Shown here: positions 16,511-24,382 of the stretch, piece after piece | Numbering within the stretch: the stretch's first letter is position 1 | Layout of the letters: each line of letters begins with the position of its first letter | Assembly: GCF_017876295.1 (NCBI RefSeq) | Contig: NZ_JAGINT010000001.1 | Span: forward strand, 1,736,001 to 1,800,000 | Length of the DNA: 64,000 bases | Source: Kribbella aluminosa | GTDB lineage: Bacteria > Actinomycetota > Actinomycetes > Propionibacteriales > Kribbellaceae | Direction of reading: 5' to 3' | Notes under the pieces: model-generated | Databases searched by the model: none | What the model was told of the DNA's origin: nothing | The model's input: the letters and a program-made list of their open reading frames with translations, nothing else | Translations under genes and position numbers: made by a program

Positions 16511-17472
16511 TACGGGGTTGGGGCGTCCTTGCGTAGTAGGGCCGCGGACTTCAGGTCGGACCATACGGCTGGGGGGACCTTGGTGCGGGTTAGGGCTGCG
16601 TTGGTGTGTACTTCGTCGGCGGTGCGGCAGCCTACTGCGATGCCTGCGACTGCTGGGTGTGCCAGTGGGAAGGCGAGGGCCGCGGCGGGGAGGGTGGTGC
16701 CGTGGGACTCGCACACGTCGGCGATCTTGTTCGCCCTGTCGACCAGGGCCTGGGCCGCGGGCTCGTAGTTGAAGGTCGTGCCGGCCGCGGGACGAGGCTG
16801 GGACAGCAGGCCCGAGTTGAAGATGCCGACGGCAACCACCTGTACGTCGTTCTGCACGCAGGCGGGCAGTACGTCGTCGAGCCCGTCCGGGTCGATCAGC
16901 GAGTACCGGCCGGCCAGCATGATCACGTCGAGGTCGACCTCCTGGACGAACCGGGTCAGCATCGCCGACTGGTTCATCCCGGCTCCGATCGCGCCGATCA
17001 CGCCCTGCTCGCGGAGCTCGATCAGGGTCGGGAACGCGGTCGCGACCGCGTCGGAGTAGTGATCGTCCGGGTCGTGCACGAACACCACGTCCAGCCGGTC
17101 GGTCCCGATCCGCCGCAGCGAGTCCTCGATGCTCCGCAGTACGCCGTCCCGCGAGAAGTCCCAGCGCCGGCGCCGCGTCGTACTGAGGTCGAAGCCTTCG
17201 TCGTCGGGTGCCGCGGTGTCCGACGAGTAGATGATCCGCCCGACCTTGCTGGAGAGCACGTACGAGTCCCGCGGCTTGCCCCGCAGCCCGAGGCCGAGCC
17301 GCTCCTCGGCGAGCCCGAGTCCGTAGTGCGGTGCGGTGTCGAAGTACCGCCAGCCTTCGTCCCAGGCGGCGTTCACCGCGGCGACCGCGTCCGCCTCGTG
17401 GACCTCGCCGAGCAGGTTGCCCAGCGGCGCACCGCCGAGCCCGATGCGCTGGTCCTCCGGAAAGAGCTTCAT
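16510..17472 (-). CDS. Aldo/keto reductase, probable L-fucose (D-threo-aldose) dehydrogenase
   Basis: A 320-residue NADP-type TIM barrel. It shows the aldo/keto reductase opening IGLGGAPLGNLLGEVHEADA, the catalytic pair region WRYFDTAPHYGLGLAEERLG (Asp and Tyr) and SSKVGR (Lys), then VFVHDPDD (His). This combination is typical of D-threo-aldose 1-dehydrogenases that oxidise L-fucose to its lactone. ATGA overlap with the upstream SDR and the fuconate dehydratase further upstream support a role in L-fucose oxidation. Substrate could instead be D-arabinose or L-galactose. Confidence 0.8.
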   Translation of the reverse strand: MKLFPEDQRIGLGGAPLGNLLGEVHEADAVAAVNAAWDEGWRYFDTAPHYGLGLAEERLGLGLRGKPRDSYVLSSKVGRIIYSSDTAAPDDEGFDLSTTRRRRWDFSRDGVLRSIEDSLRRIGTDRLDVVFVHDPDDHYSDAVATAFPTLIELREQGVIGAIGAGMNQSAMLTRFVQEVDLDVIMLAGRYSLIDPDGLDDVLPACVQNDVQVVAVGIFNSGLLSQPRPAAGTTFNYEPAAQALVDRANKIADVCESHGTTLPAAALAFPLAHPAVAGIAVGCRTADEVHTNAALTRTKVPPAVWSDLKSAALLRKDAPTP

Positions 17473-18221
17473 GAGCGGGCTCCCGGAAGCCGCAGGTTCT
17501 GCATGCCGCCGTCGACGGCCAGCGCCGTACCGGTCGTCGAACCCGACAGCGGACTCGCGAGATACGCGATCGCGGACGCCACCTCGTCCGCCGACACCAG
17601 TCGGCCCATCGGCTGCCGCGCCTCGAGCGCCGCACGCTCCGCGGCGGGGTCCTCGGCGACGTCGAGCAACCGCCCGACCCACGGCGTGTCCGCCGTACCG
17701 GGGTTCACGCAGTTCACCCGGATGCCTTCGCGGACGTGGTCCGCGGCCATCGCCATCGTCAGCGCCAGGACGGCGCCCTTGCTCGCGGAGTACAGCGCCC
17801 GGTTCGGCAGGCCGGCGGTCGCGGCGATCGAGCAGGTGTTGACGATCGCGGCCGCGGCCGACTTCCGCAGGTGCGGGAGCGCGGCCCGGGTGACGCGGGC
17901 GATGCCGACCACGTTCACGTCCAGCACCCGGTGCCATTCGGCGTCGTCGTTCGCGGTCACGTTGCCCTGGGCGCCGATGCCGGCGTTGTTCACCACGACG
18001 TCGATCCCGCCGAGCTGCAGCGCCGCGGCGGCGACCGCGTCCCGGATCGAGTCGTCGTCGGTGACGTCCGCCGCGATCCCGGTCAGCGGCGCCTCGACGT
18101 CCGGCTTCAGGTCGAACACGACCACCTGCGCGCCGCGGGCCGCCAGCAGCCGGGCCGCCGCGAGCCCGATCCCGGACGCACCGCCCGTGACAACAGCCCG
18201 CAGGCCGGCGAAGTCGGTCAC
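17469..18221 (-). CDS. SDR oxidoreductase, probable 2-keto-3-deoxy-L-fuconate dehydrogenase
   Basis: A 250-residue classical short-chain dehydrogenase. It has the NAD(P) motif TGGASGIG, VNNAGIG, the catalytic Ser (NTCSIAA) and YSASK, and the closing LAVDGGMQ. In fucose oxidation the SDR converts 2-keto-3-deoxy-L-fuconate to the diketo acid. It starts with GTG at 18221 preceded by GGGAGG, which is buried in a stem-loop (see 18221-18301). It lies 118 nt after the fuconate dehydratase gene and overlaps the aldo/keto reductase gene by 4 nt. Confidence 0.82.
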   Translation of the reverse strand: MTDFAGLRAVVTGGASGIGLAAARLLAARGAQVVVFDLKPDVEAPLTGIAADVTDDDSIRDAVAAAALQLGGIDVVVNNAGIGAQGNVTANDDAEWHRVLDVNVVGIARVTRAALPHLRKSAAAAIVNTCSIAATAGLPNRALYSASKGAVLALTMAMAADHVREGIRVNCVNPGTADTPWVGRLLDVAEDPAAERAALEARQPMGRLVSADEVASAIAYLASPLSGSTTGTALAVDGGMQNLRLPGARS

Positions 18222-18301
18222 GGGGCCTCCCGGTCTGGACTGAGGAGCGGAGGGGGCGAAGCGACCGGAGCGACGAGGGAAGACCGGGAGCCAAGGCCCC
18301 G
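18221..18301 (-). promoter_or_regulatory. Stem-loop covering the SDR ribosome binding site
   Basis: On the minus-strand mRNA, 18281-18290 pairs perfectly (10 bp) with 18227-18236, and 18296-18301 pairs with 18221-18226. The Shine-Dalgarno sequence GGGAGG (18227-18232) and part of the GTG codon are inside the stem. It could lower translation of the SDR relative to the upstream dehydratase. Confidence 0.6.
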
Positions 18302-18339
18302 GGACCGTGCCGGCGCCGGAGGCCCGGCCAACAGTACTG

Positions 18340-19656
18340 TCACTTGCTCTCCTCAGCTAGGTCGGTCCAGATCTTGCCACCCGGGTACCGGAAGTCGGTC
18401 AGCGTCTCGGCATCCATCTCCGCGCCGAACCCGGGCCGTACCGGTGCCACGTAGTGCCCGTCCCGGACCACCACCGGGTCCAGGAAGTGCTCGTGCAGGT
18501 GGTCGACGTACTCGATCACCCGGTCGTCCAGTGATCCGCTCACCGCGATGTAGTCGAACATCGACAGGTGCTGGACCAGCTCACACAGTCCTACCCCGCC
18601 CGCGTGCGGACACACCGGTACGCCGAACTTGGCCGCCAGCAGCAGGTTCGCGATGTTCTCGTTGACGCCCGCGACCCGGGCCGAGTCGATCTGCAGGACG
18701 GACAGCGCCTCGGCCTGCAGCAGCTGCTTGAACACGATCCGGTTCTGGACGTGCTCGCCGGTTGCGACCTTGATCGGCGCGATTGCCTTCGCGATCGCGG
18801 CGTGCCCGAGGATGTCGTCCGGGCTGGTCGGTTCCTCCACCCAGTAGACGTCGTACGGCTTGAGGGCCGCTATCCAGGTGATCGCCTCGGCGACGTCCCA
18901 GCGCTGGTTGGCGTCGATCGCGATCCGGATGTCCGGGCCGACCGCCTCGCGGGCCAGCCGCAGCCGGCGGATGTCGTCGTCGACGTTCGCGCCGACCTTC
19001 AGCTTGATCTGGGTGAACCCGTCGGCGACCGCCTCGTGGCAGAGCCGGACCAGTTTCGCGTCGTCGTACCCGAGCCAGCCGGGAGTCGTGGTGTACGCCG
19101 GGTAGCCGCGCTCCCGCAGTACCGCCTCCCGCTCGGCCCGTCCGGGCTCGGCCGCCCGCAGGATCTGCAGCGCCTCGTCCGGGGTCAGCGCGTCGGTCAG
19201 GTACCGGAAGTCGACCAGGCCGACGATCTGCTCCGGGGTGAGGTCCGCCAGCAGCTTCCACAGCGGTACGCCGGCCCGCTTGGCGGCCAGGTCCCACACC
19301 GCGTTCACGACCGCGCCGATCGCCATGTGCATGACGCCCTTCTCGGGGCCGAGCCAGCGCAGTTGCGAGTCGTGCACAAGTGACTTCCAGAACCCGCCGA
19401 GGTCGCTCAGCGTGGCGTCCAGGTCGAGCCCGACGACATGGTCGCGGAGCGCCTCGATGGCCGTGGTCTGGATGTCGTTGCCGCGGCCGATCGTGAACGC
19501 GAACCCGTGTCCCTCGAGCCCGTCCCCGGCGTCGGTCCGGAGGATGACGTACGCCGCGGAGTAGTCCGGGTCGGTGTTCATCGCGTCGGACCCGTCCAGG
19601 TCCAGGGACGTGGGGAAGCGGACGTCGTACGTCTCGAACTCGGTGAATCGTGCCAT
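18340..19656 (-). CDS. L-fuconate dehydratase (enolase superfamily)
   Basis: A 438-residue enolase-superfamily enzyme. The N-terminal capping domain reads [20 protein letters not shown], the characteristic opening of L-fuconate dehydratases. The barrel carries the KxK motif ([11 protein letters not shown]), metal ligands in [15 protein letters not shown] and TGEH, and the late catalytic histidine in CPHAGGVGL. It dehydrates L-fuconate to 2-keto-3-deoxy-L-fuconate. It is first in an operon with the SDR and aldo/keto reductase; an L-fuconolactonase is not seen. A perfect palindrome upstream (19692-19703) is a likely operator. Confidence 0.9.
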   Translation of the reverse strand: MARFTEFETYDVRFPTSLDLDGSDAMNTDPDYSAAYVILRTDAGDGLEGHGFAFTIGRGNDIQTTAIEALRDHVVGLDLDATLSDLGGFWKSLVHDSQLRWLGPEKGVMHMAIGAVVNAVWDLAAKRAGVPLWKLLADLTPEQIVGLVDFRYLTDALTPDEALQILRAAEPGRAEREAVLRERGYPAYTTTPGWLGYDDAKLVRLCHEAVADGFTQIKLKVGANVDDDIRRLRLAREAVGPDIRIAIDANQRWDVAEAITWIAALKPYDVYWVEEPTSPDDILGHAAIAKAIAPIKVATGEHVQNRIVFKQLLQAEALSVLQIDSARVAGVNENIANLLLAAKFGVPVCPHAGGVGLCELVQHLSMFDYIAVSGSLDDRVIEYVDHLHEHFLDPVVVRDGHYVAPVRPGFGAEMDAETLTDFRYPGGKIWTDLAEESK

Positions 19657-19691
19657 GCGGGAGCCGATCTACGCGGGCGGGTGTCGACGAG

Positions 19692-19703
19692 ATCCTATAG
19701 GAT
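19692..19703. promoter_or_regulatory. Operator palindrome ATCCTATAGGAT
   Basis: A 12-bp perfect palindrome 36 nt upstream of the fuconate dehydratase start. Sites of this shape are common for GntR/FCD repressors of sugar-acid genes; no such regulator is adjacent. Confidence 0.6.
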
Positions 19704-19727
19704 ATGTGCCTGCCTTGATAGGTTGAT

Positions 19728-19805
19728 GGATCTGCAGGCATGCATAACCCTGGTTCCGGGCCGCCTGGCGGGCGTTAGGCGGTACTTGTGCGTGCCTGCA
19801 GATCC
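19728..19805 (+). repeat. 16-bp inverted repeat upstream of the folP2-like gene
   Basis: Positions 19728-19743 pair with 19790-19805, 16 bp with a single G-T wobble, around a 46-nt GC-rich loop containing a CCGCCT/AGGCGG inner hairpin. It lies in the 168-nt divergent region between the fuc and folP2-like operons. A possible -10 box TACAGT (19811-19816) follows, so the element may be upstream of, not inside, the folP2-like transcript. Confidence 0.6.
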
Positions 19806-19824
19806 GCCACGTACAGTCGGTGCC

Positions 19825-20706
19825 GTGGCGGACGAGCGGGATGGAGTGTTGCGACTCGGCGGGCGGTCGTTCGGGCCGGGGGAGTTCGCCGTGATGGCGA
19901 TCGTGAACCGGACCCCGGACTCGTTCTTCGACGGCGGCGCGACGTACGCGGCCCAGGCGGCGCTGACCGCGATCGACCAGGCGGTCGCCGACGGTGCGGA
20001 CCTGGTCGACATCGGCGGCGTCAAGGCCGGGTACGGCGAACCCGTCGACGAGGCCGAGGAGCTGCGCCGGACCGTCGACTTCGTCGCCACCGTCCGCGAC
20101 CGGCACCCGGAGCTGCTGATCAGCGTCGACACCTACCGCAGCGGCGTCGCCCGCCGGGTCGGAGCCGCCGGGGCGAACCTGATCAACGACACCTGGTCCG
20201 GCCACGACCCCGAGCTCGCCGGAGCCGCGGCCGAGGTCGGCGCGGGCCTGGTCTGCAGCCACGTCGGCGGGCTGAAGCCGCGCACCGACCCGCACCGGAT
20301 GGCGTACGACGACGTGGTCGCGGACGTGATCCGGACGACCACCGCGCTGGCCCGGAAGGCGATCGCGGCCGGGGTGCACCCGGACGGGATCGTCATCGAC
20401 CCGACCCACGACTTCGGCAAGAACACCCTGCACTCGCTCGAGGTGACGCGCCGGATCGACGAGCTGGCGGCGACCGGCTGGCCGGTACTGGTGGCGATGT
20501 CGAACAAGGACTTCCTCGGCGAGACCCTCGACCTGCCGTCCGGCCGGCGCGGTCCGGCGACGCTCGCCGCGGTCAGCGTCGCGGCCTGGCTGGGCGCGCG
20601 GGTGTTCCGGGTCCACGACGTCGCCGGCGTCCGGCAGGCCCTCGACCTGATCGCCGTACTGCGGAAGACCGCGACCCCGGCGTACACCCGAAGGAGCCTG
20701 GTGTGA
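19825..20706 (+). CDS. folP2: FolP2-type dihydropteroate synthase homologue
   Basis: A 293-residue TIM barrel. The motifs VMAIVNRTPDSFFDGGATY, DGADLVDIGGVKAGYGEPVD, LINDTWSG and DPTHDFGKNT are those of the mycobacterial FolP2 branch (Rv1207) rather than true DHPS, which has NVTPDSFSDGG and ESTRPG. FolP2 of M. tuberculosis was reported to lack DHPS activity, so the role may be outside classical folate synthesis. GTG 19825 lies 8 nt after TACAGT, consistent with a nearly leaderless start. It overlaps the next gene by 4 nt. Confidence 0.85.
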   Translation: MADERDGVLRLGGRSFGPGEFAVMAIVNRTPDSFFDGGATYAAQAALTAIDQAVADGADLVDIGGVKAGYGEPVDEAEELRRTVDFVATVRDRHPELLISVDTYRSGVARRVGAAGANLINDTWSGHDPELAGAAAEVGAGLVCSHVGGLKPRTDPHRMAYDDVVADVIRTTTALARKAIAAGVHPDGIVIDPTHDFGKNTLHSLEVTRRIDELAATGWPVLVAMSNKDFLGETLDLPSGRRGPATLAAVSVAAWLGARVFRVHDVAGVRQALDLIAVLRKTATPAYTRRSLV

Positions 20707-21446
20707 TTCGAGATCGTGCGGCCGGTCGCGAGCTGACCGAGGACGAGCTGATCGCCGCCTATGCGGTGGCGGATCGCTCGGTGCCCCGGCTCCGGGCGAA
20801 CTTCGTCACCAGCCTGGACGGCGCGGTGACCGTGAAGGGCGTGTCCGGAGGCCTGTCCAGCAAGGACGACCAGAACATGCTCGGCCGGCTCCGGATGCTC
20901 GCGGACGTGGTCCTGGTCGGAGCCGGCACGCTGCGCGCCGAGGGGTACGGCGGTCTGCGGCTCGGGTCGAAGCGCCGCGCCTGGCGGGTCGAGCACGGCC
21001 TGCCGGAGAACCCGACGCTCGCCGCGGTCTCGGCCCGGCTCGACCTGCCCGCCGACAGCCCGGTGTTCACGAATGCGCCGACGCGCGCGATCGTCATCAC
21101 CTGCGCGGCGTCTCCGGCCGAGCAGCGGGAGGCGCTGGCGGAGGTCGCCGACGTACTGGTCTGCGGCGAGGACGCGGTGGACCTCACGGCGGCCGTGGCT
21201 GCGCTGGGGGAGCGCGGGCTGACGCAGATCCTCTGCGAGGGCGGCCCGCACCTGCTGGGTTCGCTCACCGTCGCCGACCTGGTCGACGAGCTGTGCCTGA
21301 CCGTCTCCCCGCTGCTCGCCGGACCGGGTGCGCGCCGGATCACAGACGGCGTCGCCGCCACCGAGGCACGACCGCTCCCGCTCATGCACATCCTGTCCGC
21401 CGACGACGGTTTCCTGTTCCTCCGCAACGGCCGGGGGATTCGCTAG
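20703..21446 (+). CDS. RibD C-terminal-type reductase (Rv2671-like)
   Basis: A 247-residue stand-alone reductase of the DHFR/RibD-C fold without a deaminase domain. Landmarks are LRANFVTSLDGAVTVKGVSG, VVLVGAGTLRAEGYGGLR, LTQILCEGGPHLLGSL and LVDELCLTVSPLLAGPGARR. They resemble M. tuberculosis Rv2671, which can reduce dihydrofolate and confers para-aminosalicylate resistance when overexpressed. It is not the riboflavin-operon ribD, which is at 61368. The overlap with folP2 suggests both act on pterin- or folate-like compounds. Confidence 0.82.
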   Translation: MIRDRAAGRELTEDELIAAYAVADRSVPRLRANFVTSLDGAVTVKGVSGGLSSKDDQNMLGRLRMLADVVLVGAGTLRAEGYGGLRLGSKRRAWRVEHGLPENPTLAAVSARLDLPADSPVFTNAPTRAIVITCAASPAEQREALAEVADVLVCGEDAVDLTAAVAALGERGLTQILCEGGPHLLGSLTVADLVDELCLTVSPLLAGPGARRITDGVAATEARPLPLMHILSADDGFLFLRNGRGIR

Positions 21447-22135
21447 TGCCGGTTGTTGTCGCGGCGGTTTGTCCGCATCCGCCGATCATCGTGCCCGAAC
21501 TCGCCTCCGGCGCCGCGCCCGAACTCGACTCGCTGCGGGCCGCCTGCCGGACCGCCCTCGACGCGTTGTCGTCCGCCACCAGCATCCTCGTCGTCGGCTC
21601 GGGGCCGGTTTCGGCGACGTACGGCGCGGACGCGGGCGGGTCGTTCGGTCCGTACGGCGCTCCCGACGTACGGATCGGATCCGGTCCGCGGGTGCTGCCG
21701 CTGTCGTTGACCGTCGGCGGCTGGCTGCTCGGGCAGTCGAAGGCGGCCGGTCTGCCCCGGACGTACCTCGCGGTGCCGGTGGACGAGGTGCCGGCGCGCT
21801 GCCTGGAGCTCGGCAAGGAGATTGCCGCGGGCAACGAACGGGTCGGCCTGCTCGTGATGGGCGACGGCTCGGCGCGGCGCAGTGATCATGCGCCGGTGCA
21901 CCTGCACCCACGCGCCGAGATCTTCGACACCACGGTCGCGAAAGCCTTCCAGGACGTGGATCTCGACGTACTGGCAGCACTCGACCCGGATCTCGCCACC
22001 GTACTCCAAGCAGCCGGCCGCGCGCCTTGGCAGATCCTCGCCGGCGCGTTTACCGGTACGACGCTGACGGGCGACCTGCTGTACGACGCAGCGCCGTATG
22101 GCGTCGGCTACTTCGTCGCGTCGTTCACCCAGTGA
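21446..22135 (+). CDS. Class III extradiol dioxygenase-like (LigB-like) protein
   Basis: A 229-residue protein. The N-terminal AAVCPHPPIIVPELASG and later LLVMGDGSARRSDHAPVHLH resemble LigB-like and MEMO-type proteins, where the first PHPP and later H residues bind iron. True dioxygenase activity is uncertain, since many actinobacterial members are uncharacterised. The start GTG overlaps the preceding stop by one base (TAGTG), making it the third gene of the folP2-like operon. Ring cleavage of an aromatic or pterin-like compound is a speculative role. Confidence 0.65.
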   Translation: MPVVVAAVCPHPPIIVPELASGAAPELDSLRAACRTALDALSSATSILVVGSGPVSATYGADAGGSFGPYGAPDVRIGSGPRVLPLSLTVGGWLLGQSKAAGLPRTYLAVPVDEVPARCLELGKEIAAGNERVGLLVMGDGSARRSDHAPVHLHPRAEIFDTTVAKAFQDVDLDVLAALDPDLATVLQAAGRAPWQILAGAFTGTTLTGDLLYDAAPYGVGYFVASFTQ

Positions 22136-22145
22136 TACTGGCGGG

Positions 22146-22742
22146 GTGACTGAGGAGCGGACGGGTTATCGGCGGTCGGCGAAGTCGCCGCGGGGTGAGG
22201 CGCGGCGGCGGGAGTTGCTCGAGAAGGTGGCGGACGACCTCGGGGCGAACGGGCTGGTCGACTTTTCGCTGCGGCGCGCGGCGCGGGCGGCCGGTACGAC
22301 GCACAAGGTGCTGCTGTACCACTTCGACGGCGCCGAGGACCTGCTGACGCAGGCGGTCCTGCAGTTGCGCGAACGCCGGATCACGCGCGCGGTCTCGGCG
22401 GCGGCCGAGCAGGGCGGGTCACTGGCTGAGCGGGTGCGGTCGATGTGGCCGACGCTGATCGGCGAGGAGTCGTGGGTGCTCGACCAGGCGATCGGCCTGG
22501 CGATGTACGACGCCGGGCGGTACGCCGATCTCGCCCGGTCGGCGTCGCGGCAGTACCTGCCGACGTTGCTGGCGTTGTGCCCGGACGGCTGGGCGGACGA
22601 GCGGCGTACGGAGGTCGCGGAGCTGATCCTGGGGACGCTGCGCGGGTTCCTGATCGAGTGGCGGACGAGCGGGGACGCGGCCGGGATCGATGCCGGGTTC
22701 GCGGCGCTGACACGGGCCTTGGAGCGGGAAGAGCAGGCCTGA
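22146..22742 (+). CDS. TetR family transcriptional regulator
   Basis: A 198-residue regulator. The N-terminal helix-turn-helix is RRELLEKVADDLGANGLVDF, SLRRAARAAGTTHKVLLYHF, with the usual H/F at the end of the recognition helix. The remainder is an all-helical ligand domain. GTG 22146 is 10 nt after the preceding stop and is preferred over a longer frame that reads back into the LigB-like gene. The 14-bp palindrome at 22764-22777, just after this gene, is a likely binding site controlling the following hydrolase. Confidence 0.85.
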   Translation: MTEERTGYRRSAKSPRGEARRRELLEKVADDLGANGLVDFSLRRAARAAGTTHKVLLYHFDGAEDLLTQAVLQLRERRITRAVSAAAEQGGSLAERVRSMWPTLIGEESWVLDQAIGLAMYDAGRYADLARSASRQYLPTLLALCPDGWADERRTEVAELILGTLRGFLIEWRTSGDAAGIDAGFAALTRALEREEQA

Positions 22743-22763
22743 AGTAGGCATAGACAGATTTGC

Positions 22764-22777
22764 GAACCACGTGGTTC
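22764..22777. promoter_or_regulatory. TetR-type operator GAACCACGTGGTTC
   Basis: A perfect 14-bp palindrome between the TetR gene and the hydrolase. A TAGACA element precedes it (22751-22756), and a plausible -10 (TTCACT, 22775-22780) ends 6 nt before the hydrolase ATG. Confidence 0.7.
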
Positions 22778-22786
22778 ACTTCTGGT

Positions 22787-23725
22787 ATGCGCGAGAAGGT
22801 GAGCTTCACGAGTGCCGGGCTGGACTGTGCGGCCTGGCACTACCCGGGTGGCAACGGCGGGTGCGTGGTGATGACCGGTGGCTTCGGAGTGCCGAAGGAG
22901 CCGGGGACGGATCGGTTCGCGGAGCGGTTCGCCGCGGCCGGATTCAGCGTGCTGGCGTTCGACCACCGCAACCTCGGGGAGAGTGCCGGGGAGCCGCGGC
23001 AGGTGGCGCGGGTGCGGGACCAACTGGACGACTGGCGGGCGGCGATCGCGTACGCGAAGACGCTGCCCGGGGTGGAACGGGTGGGAATCTGGGCGTTCTC
23101 GCTGCCCGGCGGGTACATCGTCCAGCTCGCCTCGGAGGATCTGGGCCTCTCCGCAGCGATCGCGCAGTCGGCGAACGTCGACGGCCCCACCGTCACCCGC
23201 CACGCCTCCCGCTACCAGTCGACCGGCAGCGCCCTCCGCCTGGTCGGGCGGGCGTTGCTGGACGTCGTCGGCGGTTGGCTGGGCCGCCCGCCGCGCCTGG
23301 TCGATCTGGCGGGTCCTACCGGGACGGTGGCGCTCCTCAACACCCCCGACGCCCAACTGGGCAGCGAAATCCTCAACCCCGGCAACCGCTACCCCGACTG
23401 GCAGCAGCAGATCGCGGCCCGCTCGGTGCTCCCCGCAGCGGTCTACCGCCCGGCGAAGTACGCCCCGGACGCCCGCTGCCCGATCCTGTACGTCGTCTGC
23501 GAAGACGACAAGTCAGCCCTGGCAGCCCCCACACTGAAGGCAGCCGCCACCACCCCAAAGGCAGAGGTGCTCCGGGTCGCCGGGAACCACTACGCCCCGT
23601 TCCTGGACGCCCACGAGGAGGTTGTCGCGGCCGAGTTGGCGTTCCTGGGGCGTCGGCTCGCGGCGCCGGATCTTTCCGGAAACAAACCGGCGCCAGGCGA
23701 CGAAAAGTTACCGGAAAGGCTCTAA
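22787..23725 (+). CDS. Alpha/beta hydrolase (dienelactone hydrolase-like)
   Basis: A 312-residue alpha/beta hydrolase. The oxyanion-hole region VVMTGGFGVPKEPG, the strand SVLAFDHRNLGES, the nucleophile elbow replaced by IWAFSLPGGYIVQLA (G/A-F-S-x-P-G), the acid region CPILYVVCEDDKSA and the histidine in VAGNHYAPF are visible. The FS nucleophile elbow resembles proteins related to YcjY/DltD-like hydrolases. The promoter carries the TetR palindrome. The last 18 nt overlap the converging unknown gene, and an 8-bp CTTTCCGG/CCGGAAAG inverted repeat (23672-23679/23711-23718) lies near the end. Confidence 0.82.
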   Translation: MREKVSFTSAGLDCAAWHYPGGNGGCVVMTGGFGVPKEPGTDRFAERFAAAGFSVLAFDHRNLGESAGEPRQVARVRDQLDDWRAAIAYAKTLPGVERVGIWAFSLPGGYIVQLASEDLGLSAAIAQSANVDGPTVTRHASRYQSTGSALRLVGRALLDVVGGWLGRPPRLVDLAGPTGTVALLNTPDAQLGSEILNPGNRYPDWQQQIAARSVLPAAVYRPAKYAPDARCPILYVVCEDDKSALAAPTLKAAATTPKAEVLRVAGNHYAPFLDAHEEVVAAELAFLGRRLAAPDLSGNKPAPGDEKLPERL

Positions 23726-24358
23726 CTCGAGCGGGACGTCCGGCCAGCGGGGTGCGGTGGCGGCCAGGTCGGCGTGTCCGGCGGACCGGAGCTGCTCGGT
23801 CAGTTCGGTGCGAGCCTGGCGTACGGCGGCTACTGCCTCGGCGGACGTGGCGTGCGGGCCGGACCAGTTGCAGACGGCGTCTCCGGCGTACCAGGCTCCG
23901 GTGGGGGCGCGGCGTACATGCGAGGTGGCGAGGCGGGCTGCGGGGAGGGGAACGTCCGCCAGTTGTACTACGGCGTCCACGGCGATCACGTCTGCGGACA
24001 GGTCCAGGAGCGGCTGCAGTTCTACGGCGTCCGCGTGGACGAACTCGTAGCCGGCGGGGGCTCGCTCCGCCAGCCACGTGAAGGCCTGCTCGGCTACGGC
24101 TGCCAGTTCGCCGGACAGTTCCGGGTCGAGGGTTTGGACGCCGCAGACGCGCGGATCGGTCGGGCGGAGGGCGGCCTGGCAGCGGCGGACGAGCATCTCC
24201 TCCGGGAGCGTCTGGCGACGGCCGACGATCCGGGACAGGCCGATGATGTCGAAGTTCAGCTCGTCGGGGGTCCGCTTCCGGCCGGGCTCGAACGCGGCGC
24301 CGGCCGCCGTACCGCGCGTCGTCCACGGGCCGGCGTGCCAGCGGGTGAGAGCTGTCAT
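23708..24358 (-). CDS. Hypothetical protein, 216 residues
   Basis: I do not recognise this protein. It is soluble, without signal peptide or membrane segments, and contains short conserved-looking stretches such as WHAGPWTTRGTAAGAAFEPG and NFDIIGLSRIVGRRQTLPEE. The composition and codon pattern are typical of neighbours, so it is probably real. It follows the siderophore-binding lipoprotein gene direction (same strand, 24 nt upstream of this start) and may be cotranscribed with it. Confidence 0.6.
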   Translation of the reverse strand: MTALTRWHAGPWTTRGTAAGAAFEPGRKRTPDELNFDIIGLSRIVGRRQTLPEEMLVRRCQAALRPTDPRVCGVQTLDPELSGELAAVAEQAFTWLAERAPAGYEFVHADAVELQPLLDLSADVIAVDAVVQLADVPLPAARLATSHVRRAPTGAWYAGDAVCNWSGPHATSAEAVAAVRQARTELTEQLRSAGHADLAATAPRWPDVPLELEPFR

Positions 24359-24382
24359 GCGGCCGACCCTACAAGCGTGCGA

